A DNA stretch of 64,000 bases from Methylomonas methanica MC09. GTDB taxonomy: Bacteria; Pseudomonadota; Gammaproteobacteria; Methylococcales; Methylomonadaceae. The stretch lies in assembly GCF_000214665.1 (NCBI RefSeq), contig NC_015572.1:4526001-4590000 (forward strand), written 5' to 3'. Positions 35,815-45,175 of this stretch are shown here, one piece after another. Numbering within the stretch: the stretch's first letter is position 1; each line of letters starts with the position of its first letter. The notes under the pieces were generated by a model, which did no database searches, was not told the origin of the DNA, and saw nothing but the letters and a program-made list of their open reading frames with translations. The translations under genes were made by a program, and so were the position numbers.

Positions 35815-38800
35815 ATGAACCACGCTCGCAAATTTTTGATATTTCTGCTGCTGTTTTGCCGGCCTTATATGGCAACGGCTTTAGACATCCAATCCTTGCC
35901 GGATACGTTAAAGCCCTGGGTATCTTGGGTAACGGCGGACCAGCCTCAATTCGAATGCCCGTTTTTCCATAGCAACTTTCAGCAGAAAAACTGCGGTTGG
36001 CCCGGCCCGGTAAAGCTGGATCTGCAGGACAAAAATGGCCGGTTCAGCGCCGAATGGACCTTATATCGGGCCGATTGGATCATCTTGCCGGGCGACAACC
36101 GGCATTGGCCGCAGCAAGTGTTGATTAATCAAAAACCGGCTACCGTGATAGAACACCAGGACAGGCCCGCCATCTGGATGCCGGCCGGCCATTATCAAGT
36201 CAATGGCGAATTCAACTGGGATAAACTGCCGGAAAGCCTTGCCGTTGCCCAGAACTCCGGCCTGATTCAGCTGGCCCTGAATGGCCAATCCGTCGCCTAC
36301 CCGCGTATAGAGCAAGGGGCTATCTGGTTGCATAGCCCTACAGCTACTCCGGCCGATACCCAACAGGACAGTCTGGATCTGCAAGTCTTTAGGGAAGTGA
36401 TTGACGACAACCCGCTACAAGTCAACACCCGCCTGGAGCTAAACGTCTCCGGCACCGCCCGCGAAATCAGCCTGCCCCATGCTTTATTACCGGACTTTAT
36501 TCCGGTTCGGCTCGATAGCCCGCTGCCCGCCCGCATCGAAACGGATGGCAGCATGTTGCTGCAAGTGCGCCCCGGCCGTTGGAACATCACCCTACAAGCT
36601 CGCCATCCCAAACCGCTGCCGCAGCTGGACTTCGCCGTTCAAGACCCGGACTGGCCGAAATCAGAGTTGTGGGCCTTTCAGGCCGTGCCGGCCCTGCGCT
36701 TGGTGGAAATCGAAGCCTTGCCCGCCGTAGACGCCAGCCAGACCAACTTGCCCGCGGAATGGCGGCATCTACCGACCTATCAAATCAAACAAGGGCAAAG
36801 CATGCAATTCAAGCTGATCCGCCAGGGCGACCCCGAGCCGGAACCCAACCAGTTGAATTTGCAACGCAAGCTTTGGCTGGACTTCAACGGCGGCGGTTAC
36901 ACCGTCAGCGACCGGATCAACGGCAAGATGACCCGCGACTGGCGCCTGAGCGCCTTGCCGGACACACTGTTGGGACAAGTATTGCTGAATGGGCAAAATC
37001 AACTGATCACCCAGCTCGGCGATCAGCAGCGCGGCATAGAAGTTCGCAAGGGCGCCCTACAGTTGCAGGCAGACAGCCGCATCGATAACGCGATCGGCAG
37101 CCTGAACGCAGTCGGTTGGCAACAGGCGTTTCAACAGGCCCAAGCCGAACTGAACATCCCTCCCGGCTGGCGTCTGCTGGCGGTCAGCGGCGTGGATAAC
37201 GATCCCGATAGCTGGCTGAACCGCTGGACCTTGCTGGACCTGTTTTTAGTATTGATCGTGGCACTCGCCGTTGCCCGTCTGTGGTGTTGGCAATGGGGGC
37301 TGGTCGCGCTGTTTAGCCTGGCCTTGTTTTGGCATGAAGCCGAGGCGCCCCGTTGGATCTGGCTGAATACGCTGGCGGCCCTGGCTTTGTTAAAAGTACT
37401 GCCGCCGAGCCGCTTTTCCCATTGGGTAAAATGGTACCGCAATCTATGCTGGCTTTGCCTGATCGTGATAGTGGTGCCGTTCATGATTGCGCAAATCCGT
37501 ATCGGCATTTACCCGCAATTGGAAAAACCCTGGCAACCGATTCAAACCGGCTCTTATGTCGAGAGCGTGGCCGATAGCGAGGGATTTGCCGAAGAACAAC
37601 GGGCCATGGCCATGCCTGCATCGCCCGCGCCCCGGGCCGCCAGAAAAATGATGAGCAAGGCCTACTCCAGCGTGGCCGATTATGCCGGCGCCGCCGCCAA
37701 TTTCGATCGCATCGATCCCGAAGCCAATCTGCAAACCGGCCCCGGCTTACCGCGGTGGCAATGGCAAACCGTACAACTGGCCTGGAACGGCGCGGTGGAT
37801 AACCGGCAGAATATCCGCTTGTGGTATTTGTCACCCGGCTGGACCTTATTGCTGCACATTGCGCAGGCCTTGCTGGCGGCCTTGCTGACCTTAAAAATGC
37901 TGGGCTTGATCAACGCACAATGGCGGATAGCCTTTCCGGCGTCGCCTGTCTGGTTGCTGGTACCGGTATTGATGATGCCCGGCCACGACAGCTTGGCGGA
38001 CATACCCGATCAAGCCCTGCTGGAGCAGTTAAAAACCCGGCTGTTACAAGCACCGAAATGCCTGCCGTCCTGTGCGCAAATCGCCGAGATGGCTATCCAT
38101 ATCAAACCGGACAGCATGCAAATAGACATGTCGATTCACGCGCAAGAAGCGGTCGCCGTACCGCTGCCGGCCCAACTGAAACAATGGTTTCCGGAACAGG
38201 TCACTACCGACGGCCATCCCGCCCAGGCCCTGGTCAGACAAAACGACGGCTCGCTCTGGTTAGGCCTCGATAAGGGTGTGCATGACGTCGTGCTACGGGG
38301 CCGGCATACGCCGCAATATAAATTCACCCTGCCCCTACCCTTGCAACCGCAGCAAACACGTATCGACAGCGAAGGTTGGCGGGTGGATGGGTTATACGAG
38401 GATGCCAAGGTCGGCCCGCAACTGGAATTTACCCGTCTCAACCCGGAGGCAACCCGGCAATCCACGCATTTGCAACAAACCGCCATGCCGGCGTTCGTGC
38501 GCATCGAAAGAACCCTGCAATTGGGCCTGGACTGGCGCATCGCCACACGGGTTGTCAAATTGGCCGACAATGACAGCCCGGTGGTTTTGGAGTTCCCGCT
38601 GCTGCCGGGAGAAGCCGTCACCAGCGCTAAAATTCGCGTTAAGGACGGCAAAGTACTGGTCAACATACCGGCGGGACAAGCCAGCATGGAATGGCAATCG
38701 CTATTGGAAAAACGCGAGCAATTGCAGTTAACCGCCCCCGAAAACGCTTCTTGGAGCGAATTGTGGCGTGCCGACGTCAGCCCTATCTGGCATCTGCAAA

Positions 38801-39846
38801 CCAGCGGCATTGCGGTTGTGCACCATCAAGACCAACAGGGCGCATGGCTACCCGAATGGCGGCCCTGGCCGGGCGAAAGCGTAAGCTTGCAAATCAGCCG
38901 GCCGCCGGCAGTGCCGGGGCCGACTCTGACCATAGATAAAACCGAGCTGAGCATACAGCCCGGCAAACGCAGCCAGCAAGCCAATTTGAATTTACACATG
39001 CGCAGTTCCAAGGGCGGGCAACATAACGTGCAATTACCGCCGCAAGCCGTGCTGCAAAATGTCGCGATTGACGGCGTCAGCCAGCCTATCCGGCAAAAAG
39101 ACCGAACCGTCACGCTGCCGATCAAGCCGGGCGAGCAACAAGTAACATTGACGTGGCAGCTGCAAACCGAACAGGCCATGATCCTGACCACACCCAAAGT
39201 TGATCTAGGTATCGCCAGCGTCAACAACCAGATACAAGTGATTTCCGGTCAGGATCGCTGGGTGTTATTTACCTTCGGCCCTAAGTTCGGACCGGCCGCA
39301 TTAATTTGGGGTTTGTTGGCGGTGTTATTGATATTGGCCTTCGGCTTAGGTAAAACCACCTTAACCCCGTTAAAGACTTGGCATTGGTTTTTGCTGTTGT
39401 TGGGATTAAGTCAGATCCATATTGCCGCCGGGCTACTGGTAATAGCTTGGTTGTTTGCGCTGGGGACACGGGCAAAATGCCCTCCGGCTTCCTCAACCTA
39501 TTTTAATTTGACTCAAGTAGGTTTAGGACTGTTGACGTTGACGGCGGTAGCATTGCTGTTTGCCGCCGTCCAGCAAGGCCTGCTCGGCGCCCCGGATATG
39601 CAAATTACCGGCAATCAATCCACGCCGTTAAACTTGAACTGGTATCAGGACCACAGCGGCGCCATCTTGCCGACCGCAACCGTGCTAGCCGTGCCGATGA
39701 TGTTTTACCGCGTGCTGATGCTGGGCTGGTCCTTATGGATGGCGCTGGCGCTACTGAATTGGCTGCAATGGGGCTGGTCATGTTTCGCCATGGGCGGCAT
39801 CTGGAAAAAGAAAACCAGCGCAAAACCGGTAAAACTGCCTGAATAA
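35815..39846 (+). CDS. Very large membrane protein of unknown function (1343 residues)
   Basis: Starts at ATG 35815 after GGAG, with a signal peptide ending near ATA. A large beta-rich extracytoplasmic region (about 25-465) is followed by a group of membrane helices (about 470-570), a soluble stretch, two more helices (about 675-725), a second beta-rich extracytoplasmic region (about 750-1155) and a final group of helices (about 1160-1325). It looks like a duplicated soluble-plus-membrane design. No catalytic motif or family is recognised. It is monocistronic, ended by a strong terminator. Confidence 0.8.
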   Translation: MNHARKFLIFLLLFCRPYMATALDIQSLPDTLKPWVSWVTADQPQFECPFFHSNFQQKNCGWPGPVKLDLQDKNGRFSAEWTLYRADWIILPGDNRHWPQQVLINQKPATVIEHQDRPAIWMPAGHYQVNGEFNWDKLPESLAVAQNSGLIQLALNGQSVAYPRIEQGAIWLHSPTATPADTQQDSLDLQVFREVIDDNPLQVNTRLELNVSGTAREISLPHALLPDFIPVRLDSPLPARIETDGSMLLQVRPGRWNITLQARHPKPLPQLDFAVQDPDWPKSELWAFQAVPALRLVEIEALPAVDASQTNLPAEWRHLPTYQIKQGQSMQFKLIRQGDPEPEPNQLNLQRKLWLDFNGGGYTVSDRINGKMTRDWRLSALPDTLLGQVLLNGQNQLITQLGDQQRGIEVRKGALQLQADSRIDNAIGSLNAVGWQQAFQQAQAELNIPPGWRLLAVSGVDNDPDSWLNRWTLLDLFLVLIVALAVARLWCWQWGLVALFSLALFWHEAEAPRWIWLNTLAALALLKVLPPSRFSHWVKWYRNLCWLCLIVIVVPFMIAQIRIGIYPQLEKPWQPIQTGSYVESVADSEGFAEEQRAMAMPASPAPRAARKMMSKAYSSVADYAGAAANFDRIDPEANLQTGPGLPRWQWQTVQLAWNGAVDNRQNIRLWYLSPGWTLLLHIAQALLAALLTLKMLGLINAQWRIAFPASPVWLLVPVLMMPGHDSLADIPDQALLEQLKTRLLQAPKCLPSCAQIAEMAIHIKPDSMQIDMSIHAQEAVAVPLPAQLKQWFPEQVTTDGHPAQALVRQNDGSLWLGLDKGVHDVVLRGRHTPQYKFTLPLPLQPQQTRIDSEGWRVDGLYEDAKVGPQLEFTRLNPEATRQSTHLQQTAMPAFVRIERTLQLGLDWRIATRVVKLADNDSPVVLEFPLLPGEAVTSAKIRVKDGKVLVNIPAGQASMEWQSLLEKREQLQLTAPENASWSELWRADVSPIWHLQTSGIAVVHHQDQQGAWLPEWRPWPGESVSLQISRPPAVPGPTLTIDKTELSIQPGKRSQQANLNLHMRSSKGGQHNVQLPPQAVLQNVAIDGVSQPIRQKDRTVTLPIKPGEQQVTLTWQLQTEQAMILTTPKVDLGIASVNNQIQVISGQDRWVLFTFGPKFGPAALIWGLLAVLLILAFGLGKTTLTPLKTWHWFLLLLGLSQIHIAAGLLVIAWLFALGTRAKCPPASSTYFNLTQVGLGLLTLTAVALLFAAVQQGLLGAPDMQITGNQSTPLNLNWYQDHSGAILPTATVLAVPMMFYRVLMLGWSLWMALALLNWLQWGWSCFAMGGIWKKKTSAKPVKLPE

Positions 39847-39850
39847 CCAA

Positions 39851-39886
39851 AGCCCGGATGGTTTATCCGCTATCCGGGCTTTTTTA
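39851..39886 (+). terminator. Intrinsic terminator after the 1343-residue gene
   Basis: AGCCCGGAT (39851-39859) pairs with ATCCGGGCT (39872-39880) and is followed by a T-run to 39886. It is five bases past the stop codon, and converges on the end of the chemoreceptor gene. Confidence 0.85.
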
Positions 39887-39887
39887 G

Positions 39888-41360
39888 TTATTTCAAGCGA
39901 TTTTTTTCTTCCACCATGTCGTCGATGTATTGCATGACCAAACCGCTGGCGGCTTCCGACTCATGCATTTGTTTGATGATTTCATCGAGCTTGAATCCAT
40001 CGACCTCCCAATTTCCTCGGGAGATTTCATACGCCAGCTGCGTGGTTCTGTGTACGTCCTGATGGGGTATTTCCAAATGGCCGTAAGCTTCGGTAGTTCG
40101 GAATTTTTCATAACCGATACCTTCGTAATACCACTTGCCCAACCGGCAGTTATGATTATCGACTTTAATGGCGTGATACTGCGGACAATCTTCATGGTTT
40201 TCAATCGCAATATAGCCATTTTGCTTGTAGATAATGTGATCCAGCTTGGTCAACAAGCCAAAAGACTTGTCCTTGGCGTAGGTAATGTACCCCACGGAAG
40301 CCTTTGCCGAATCCGATAACCCTGAAAACTGGTGCCGGAACGAACTGACCTGCTGCATAACTTCCTGCGATAAAGAGGAAGAGCTTTCCGCCTCCTGATG
40401 CATTTGTTCCACTCGCTTGTTAAATGCCTTTAAGGTCTTGGACACTTCCAACGCGGCATTTTTGGTATGTTCAGACAAATTTTTCACCTCGTCGGCGACC
40501 ACGGCAAACCCCCGGCCATGCTCGCCGGCCCGGGCCGCTTCTATCGAGGCATTCAAGGCCAACAGATTGGTTTGATCGGCAATCCCGGTAATCATCGATA
40601 ACGATTCGGTAATTTTTTTGCTGTCGTTGATCAAATCGGTAATCACTTCCGATACCGAATGCACCGTGGAATTAATGTTCTGCAACGACGAACTGATCTG
40701 CTCCACGGTCCCCAAACTGTCATCGGCATTACGGCCGGTTTCGGTGGTAATGTTTTCCACCTTCTGCAATTGTTCGGTGATACCGATCAAATCGTTTTGG
40801 CACGCCTTTAAATTGCCGGACAAATTGGCCGTATTCAGCGCATGCAGGCCGGCGGAGAGACGTCTTTTTACCATCAATTTGGCATTTTCATTCATATGCT
40901 CCAAGGCGACGTTCATGTTTTTGGTCGACTGCTTCAACAAACCCGGTAAACCGTCCCCGAGTGCATAGCGGTCATGATTACCCTTGCCGGCCTCATTGAA
41001 ACAGGTATTAATTTCCTTGAAATAGGCTTCGATAATATCCAACGTTTCGTTCAACTCCCAGGCCACTTTGCCCACTTCACCCAAGCCGCGGGTACCGGTT
41101 ACGCGATGGTAAAGCTCGCCCCGGTTGGTCAACAACAAAACGGTTTCCATGCGCTGCAATACATCCAGATTTTGTTTGGCGGTTTTCCGAATGTACCAAG
41201 CGATTAGCGGATGCGGAAGGGTCAAGGCCAATGCAACCCAGGAAAAACCCATGCTGAATGAATAATAGCCGAACAGCGCCAGTGCAAAAAACAAAATGCC
41301 CGCAACCGCATAACTCACCCGGGTTTTTAAAAATGGAATATTCGCGTTGCTTTGGCTCAT
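39888..41360 (-). CDS. Methyl-accepting chemotaxis protein with C-terminal CZB domain
   Basis: A 490-residue receptor. Two membrane helices near the N-terminus (about 15-60) with hardly any periplasmic loop, a HAMP-like linker, then the signalling hairpin with tip [28 protein letters not shown]. The C-terminus (about 375-465) has the chemoreceptor zinc-binding pattern: [16 protein letters not shown], then [10 protein letters not shown]. It overlaps by ATGA the PAS-protein gene upstream. Lack of a periplasmic sensor fits an internal energy- or oxidant-sensing role. Confidence 0.9.
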   Translation of the reverse strand: MSQSNANIPFLKTRVSYAVAGILFFALALFGYYSFSMGFSWVALALTLPHPLIAWYIRKTAKQNLDVLQRMETVLLLTNRGELYHRVTGTRGLGEVGKVAWELNETLDIIEAYFKEINTCFNEAGKGNHDRYALGDGLPGLLKQSTKNMNVALEHMNENAKLMVKRRLSAGLHALNTANLSGNLKACQNDLIGITEQLQKVENITTETGRNADDSLGTVEQISSSLQNINSTVHSVSEVITDLINDSKKITESLSMITGIADQTNLLALNASIEAARAGEHGRGFAVVADEVKNLSEHTKNAALEVSKTLKAFNKRVEQMHQEAESSSSLSQEVMQQVSSFRHQFSGLSDSAKASVGYITYAKDKSFGLLTKLDHIIYKQNGYIAIENHEDCPQYHAIKVDNHNCRLGKWYYEGIGYEKFRTTEAYGHLEIPHQDVHRTTQLAYEISRGNWEVDGFKLDEIIKQMHESEAASGLVMQYIDDMVEEKNRLK

Positions 41361-41908
41361 TTCGACACCCCGTTGGGTTTATACAGTTGCAGTATCAGGT
41401 TGTTGTAATTTTTGGCGCCGGTTTGCTTGACCACATCGAAAAGATACTCCAGCGACTGGAGAGGCGCTTCCTTGACGGAACTGTTTTTTTCTATTGCCAA
41501 CATTTCGTTATAAATCGGGGTAATCACGTCAAGCGCTGAACGCGGCGGGTTGCGGCGCACGGAATAGTAACCCTGCAATTTTCCATCTTTGTCGTAGTCC
41601 GGCGTGATATTGGCAAAAACCCAATAAAAACCGCCATCGGCACACAGGTTTTTGGCAAACCCAAAAAATTCCTCGCCGGCCTTCAAGGTATCCCACATAA
41701 ACCGAAACACCCCGCGCGGCATGTCGGGATGACGGATGATGTTATGTTGTATGCCTAGTAATTGATGCTCAGGGTAGCCGGCTATTTCCATAAATATCCG
41801 GTTGGCATAGGTTATCCGGCCGGACTTGTCCGTTTTGGAGACGATAAAGTCTTCCTCGGCCAACTTATATTCTGTTTTATTGGGGGTAATACCGGGTTTC
41901 ATGTCCAC
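41357..41908 (-). CDS. Aer-type PAS-domain sensor protein
   Basis: A 183-residue soluble protein with one PAS domain (about 20-130) like that of the aerotaxis receptor Aer: [35 protein letters not shown] and [14 protein letters not shown]. In Aer this domain binds FAD. It lacks membrane and signalling parts, which are supplied by the chemoreceptor whose gene overlaps its 3' end. The ATG is preceded by AAGGTG. Confidence 0.88.
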   Translation of the reverse strand: MDMKPGITPNKTEYKLAEEDFIVSKTDKSGRITYANRIFMEIAGYPEHQLLGIQHNIIRHPDMPRGVFRFMWDTLKAGEEFFGFAKNLCADGGFYWVFANITPDYDKDGKLQGYYSVRRNPPRSALDVITPIYNEMLAIEKNSSVKEAPLQSLEYLFDVVKQTGAKNYNNLILQLYKPNGVSK

Positions 41909-42213
41909 ACCTTATTTTTATAATCCAGATAAATTCTAGGCTTTTTTTTCAAAAAAAACTAAATCGCCTCGTGTTTTATTCAAGGTATTCGGCAGGCATA
42001 AGCAAAAAGTTAAATTTCCCGCCGGAAAAGTCACGCAAGCCGAAGTCCGGCGTAACGAATCGCTTACTCGCCGGAAAAAAATCAACCGTTCGGAAATGAG
42101 TATTGGCTGACATTAACCGTCAAAACCCGGGGTTTTTGCAGGTGCAACCGAGTTGACGATTGCAGATGACCGAAGAAGTCAACCGCCTGCAATCGTCGAA
42201 GGGTGATGGGATT
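41909..42213. other. Intergenic region with CGCCGGA repeats and a T8CA8 symmetric tract
   Basis: About 305 bases, probably holding the promoter of the PAS/chemoreceptor unit. A tract of eight T, one C, eight A lies at 41942-41958. CGCCGGA at 42020 pairs with TCCGGCG at 42046-42052, and a second CGCCGGA at 42069 competes for the same partner. No known riboswitch consensus fits. Confidence 0.4.
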
Positions 42214-42606
42214 TTAATTCAGGACTGTATGGCCACGCTGTCTCAAGCAGCTTCTGTAAGCATTTTTATAACTATCGTCCGATCCGATACCTTGCTTGGC
42301 CCCGCCGCCTATGCCGCCGGCCGCGGCACCGATTGCCGCGCCCTTACCCGCATTGCCGGTCACCGCGCCAATCGCCGCGCCACCCGCCGCGCCAATCAAA
42401 CCGCCAACAGCCGCTCCCGTGGCCGTCTCCTTCAAAGAGCTGGCCGCCTGAGACGCCAATTGCTGGCATTCCTGCATATCCTGCTCGAGCCTGTAGGCAT
42501 TTCTGTCGTTATAGGTGTCCACGGTAGGCCTCCAACCGGTAGTTGCCGCGCAACCCGCCGTAAGCAACCCTGCCATCAATGAAACCGAAAGGTTAAATTT
42601 TTTCAC
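42214..42606 (-). CDS. Glycine-zipper outer-membrane lipoprotein
   Basis: A 130-residue lipoprotein. The start is GTG at 42606, seven bases after a perfect AGGAG; a longer ORF lacks a signal. The lipobox is LTAGC. The core (about 60-110) is a glycine zipper of the 17 kDa antigen/SlyB type with repeated GAAxGGxxG units. Two cysteines flank it (ECQQL and RSCLRQRG). It is likely structural in the outer membrane. It is divergent from rpmH. Confidence 0.82.
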   Translation of the reverse strand: MKKFNLSVSLMAGLLTAGCAATTGWRPTVDTYNDRNAYRLEQDMQECQQLASQAASSLKETATGAAVGGLIGAAGGAAIGAVTGNAGKGAAIGAAAGGIGGGAKQGIGSDDSYKNAYRSCLRQRGHTVLN

Positions 42607-42692
42607 GTCTAAACTCCTGCTGTTATGTTGAAAAATCCTACTTATTTTTATACAGTGCCCATGTTCTACCAATTTGATAGTACCAAGTCAAA

Positions 42693-42721
42693 TTGACAGT
42701 ATGAAGCGCTTCACGTATTAT
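42693..42721 (+). promoter_or_regulatory. Sigma-70 promoter of the rpmH operon
   Basis: A perfect -35 TTGACA (42693-42698), a 17-base spacer, and -10 TATTAT (42716-42721, five of six matches) lie about 44 bases upstream of rpmH. This is the clearest promoter in the window, as expected for a highly expressed ribosomal gene. Confidence 0.78.
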
Positions 42722-42764
42722 CCGCAGCCTTTTTTATCCGTTTTATTTAACAAGGCAAACTCTC

Positions 42765-42899
42765 ATGAAAAGAACCTACCAACCCAGCAAACTCAAACGC
42801 GCCAGAACCCACGGTTTCCGTGCCAGAATGGCTACCGTAGGCGGTCGCAGAGTGATCAATGCGCGCAGAGCGAAAGGCCGCGCTTCCTTGACAGTCTAA
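42765..42899 (+). CDS. rpmH: 50S ribosomal protein L34
   Basis: A 44-residue basic protein beginning [18 protein letters not shown] with the family's [14 protein letters not shown] segment and full length. First gene of rpmH-rnpA-yidD-yidC-mnmE. The dnaA gene, often divergent from rpmH, is not here; a glycine-zipper lipoprotein gene takes that place. Confidence 0.97.
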   Translation: MKRTYQPSKLKRARTHGFRARMATVGGRRVINARRAKGRASLTV

Positions 42900-43268
42900 T
42901 TGTCGGCCGAAGACTTCGGTTTTCCCGATTTATATCGGCTCAGGACGCCGGCCGAATATAAAAATGTCTTTTCAAACCCTGTAAAATCGACAGACAGGTA
43001 TTTTACAGTGTTAGCGATCAACAGTCCCTTGCCGCATCCGCGGCTGGGATTGGCCATCGCCAAAAAAGCCATTAAAAAAGCAGTCGCGCGGAATCGCATA
43101 AAAAGAACTGTCCGGGAGAGCTTCCGCTTACAAAAACAACAGATTGTCAACATAGATATTGTGGTATTGGCGCGCGGCGACGCAGCAAATGCAGACGTGC
43201 AAATTTTGAGGAAGTCATTGGAAAGGCATTGGCTTAAATTGGTAGATCGATGCGATTCCTGCTCATAA
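42900..43268 (+). CDS. rnpA: Ribonuclease P protein component
   Basis: A 122-residue basic protein starting with TTG immediately after the rpmH stop. The RNR motif is present in [16 protein letters not shown], preceded by [15 protein letters not shown]. It assists the RnpB RNA in tRNA 5' maturation. Overlaps yidD by 19 bases, the usual compact arrangement. Confidence 0.94.
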   Translation: MSAEDFGFPDLYRLRTPAEYKNVFSNPVKSTDRYFTVLAINSPLPHPRLGLAIAKKAIKKAVARNRIKRTVRESFRLQKQQIVNIDIVVLARGDAANADVQILRKSLERHWLKLVDRCDSCS

Positions 43269-43474
43269 CCCTGATCAAGGTTTACAAATACTTCATTAGC
43301 CCTCTTCTGGGACCGAGATGTCGTTTCTATCCCAGTTGCTCAAGTTATGGCTTGGAGGCTATCCAGCTGCATGGTGCCGCCAAGGGCTCCTACCTCACGC
43401 TTCGACGATTATTAAAATGCCACCCCTTCCACGAAGGTGGCATCGATCCTGTTCCAGAAAAATTGAGTAAATAA
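43250..43474 (+). CDS. yidD: Membrane protein insertion efficiency factor YidD
   Basis: A 74-residue protein with the complete family signature: [23 protein letters not shown] and a C-terminal [13 protein letters not shown]. It supports YidC-dependent membrane insertion. The yidC start follows 4 bases downstream. Confidence 0.95.
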   Translation: MRFLLITLIKVYKYFISPLLGPRCRFYPSCSSYGLEAIQLHGAAKGSYLTLRRLLKCHPFHEGGIDPVPEKLSK

Positions 43475-43477
43475 ACA

Positions 43478-45166
43478 ATGGATAACATTAGATTTGTACT
43501 TGTCATGGCGATGTTGATGATTTCCTATATGCTTTGGGAATCATGGCAGATTGATTATGGCCCGAAACCGCAAGCGATAGTCTCCGACACACCTTTAGTA
43601 GCCGGCGGCAACGACATAGCCTCCTCCGCAAATCCCAGCCAACCCGAAGGAAGCCAGCCGGCGGAAGCGCCAAGCGCCCATATCATTTCAGTAAAAACAG
43701 ACGTATTTGCCTTGGAAATCGACCCGGAAGGCGGCACGCTGCGTAATCTGGACTTGCTGCAATACCCGCACGAAAAAGAAAACACCTACGTCAACAAAGC
43801 CTACGAGCTGATCGGCATGCAAGCCCCGGAAAAAGACCTGTCTCCCATCCGTTTGTTCGACAGCAACCCTGAAAAACTGTTTCTGGCGCAAAGCGGTCTG
43901 GTTGCCAGCGGCGATTCGGCCAGCGCACCCGATCACCATGCAAAGTACAACAGCGAAAAAAACAATTACGAGCTGCGGGAAGGCCAGGACGAACTCAATA
44001 TTCCATTGACCTGGACCAGCGAACAAGGCTTGCGCATCACCAAAACCTTCACATTCAAGCGCGGCAGTTATGCAGTCGACGTGGCGCATAAAGTCAGCAA
44101 CCAGTCCGGCAAGCCCTGGACCGGGCGCCAGTATAATCAGCTGTTACGCATTGAACACAGCGACAAAAGCGGCAACAACTTCATCAGAACCTATTCCGGC
44201 GGCGTGGTTTATACCCAGAAAGACAAATACCAAAAAGTCAAATACGACGACATGATGGACGGCAACCTGGATGTCACTACCCAAGGCGGCTGGAGCGCAT
44301 TTATCCAGCATTATTTCGCCAGCGCCTGGATTCCGCCCGCCGAGCAGGAAAACCATTTTTACACCAAAGCGCTTAACGAAGGCCGCTTCGTAATCGGCTC
44401 CTACTCGCAGGATGTCAGCGTACAACCCGCCAGCGAAGGGGTTTTCAACGCGCAAATGTTTGTCGGCCCCAAAATTCAACCCATGATGGAAGCAGTAGCT
44501 CCCGGCCTGGAATTGACCGTCGACTACAGCTGGTTGACCATCGTTGCCAAACCGATTTACTGGATGCTGAACCAGATTTACGACTATGTCGGCAACTGGG
44601 GCATTGCTATCCTGGGCGTCACTTTCTTCATCAAAGCCTTGTTCTTCAAGCTGTCTAAAGCCAGCTTCCAGTCCATGGCCAAAATGCGCAAGATTCAGCC
44701 CAAGCTGAAAGAGCTGCAAGAGCGTTATGCGGACGACAGGCAAAAATTCAATACCGAAATGATGGCCATGTATAAAAAGGAAAAGGTCAACCCACTGGGC
44801 GGCTGTTTGCCCATGCTGGTACAGATTCCGGTGTTTATCTCGCTGTACTGGGTGCTGATCGAAACAGTGGAACTGCGTCAGGCGCCTTTCATGCTGTGGA
44901 TACAGGATTTATCGGCGCAAGACCCGTTCTACCTGCTGCCGATTGTGTACGGTATCACCATGAAAATTCAGCAAAGCCTGAATCCGGCGCCTATCGATCC
45001 CTTGCAGGCGCAGGTGATGAAAATGTTCCCTATCGTGTTCACCGTATTCTTCCTGTTCTTCCCTTCGGGTTTGGTCGTCTACTGGATCTGCAACAACAGC
45101 TTGTCGATCATTCAACAGTGGTACATCACCAAACACATACTGGAAGGCGACTCTCACGCCCATTAA
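43478..45166 (+). CDS. yidC: Membrane protein insertase YidC
   Basis: A 562-residue inner-membrane insertase: N-terminal anchor (about 5-22), large periplasmic P1 domain (about 50-340), then the five-helix core with YWMLNQIYDYVGNWGIAI, the cytoplasmic hairpin KMRKIQPKLKELQERYADDRQ, and NPLGGCLPMLVQIPVFISLYW. Length fits the gammaproteobacterial form. Confidence 0.97.
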   Translation: MDNIRFVLVMAMLMISYMLWESWQIDYGPKPQAIVSDTPLVAGGNDIASSANPSQPEGSQPAEAPSAHIISVKTDVFALEIDPEGGTLRNLDLLQYPHEKENTYVNKAYELIGMQAPEKDLSPIRLFDSNPEKLFLAQSGLVASGDSASAPDHHAKYNSEKNNYELREGQDELNIPLTWTSEQGLRITKTFTFKRGSYAVDVAHKVSNQSGKPWTGRQYNQLLRIEHSDKSGNNFIRTYSGGVVYTQKDKYQKVKYDDMMDGNLDVTTQGGWSAFIQHYFASAWIPPAEQENHFYTKALNEGRFVIGSYSQDVSVQPASEGVFNAQMFVGPKIQPMMEAVAPGLELTVDYSWLTIVAKPIYWMLNQIYDYVGNWGIAILGVTFFIKALFFKLSKASFQSMAKMRKIQPKLKELQERYADDRQKFNTEMMAMYKKEKVNPLGGCLPMLVQIPVFISLYWVLIETVELRQAPFMLWIQDLSAQDPFYLLPIVYGITMKIQQSLNPAPIDPLQAQVMKMFPIVFTVFFLFFPSGLVVYWICNNSLSIIQQWYITKHILEGDSHAH

Positions 45167-45175
45167 GCTAAAAAG

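Noticed and set aside
38136..38810. Minus-strand frame of 224 codons inside the 1343-residue gene
   Set aside because: Antisense shadow rich in Ser, Cys and Arg without recognisable domain or start signal.
41980..42080. Possible cyclic-di-GMP riboswitch before the PAS/chemoreceptor genes
   Set aside because: CACGCAAGCC and CCGGCG strings recall the GEMM motif, but the order, the GAAA tetraloop and receptor, and the paired stems do not fit. Only competing CGCCGGA hairpins are seen.
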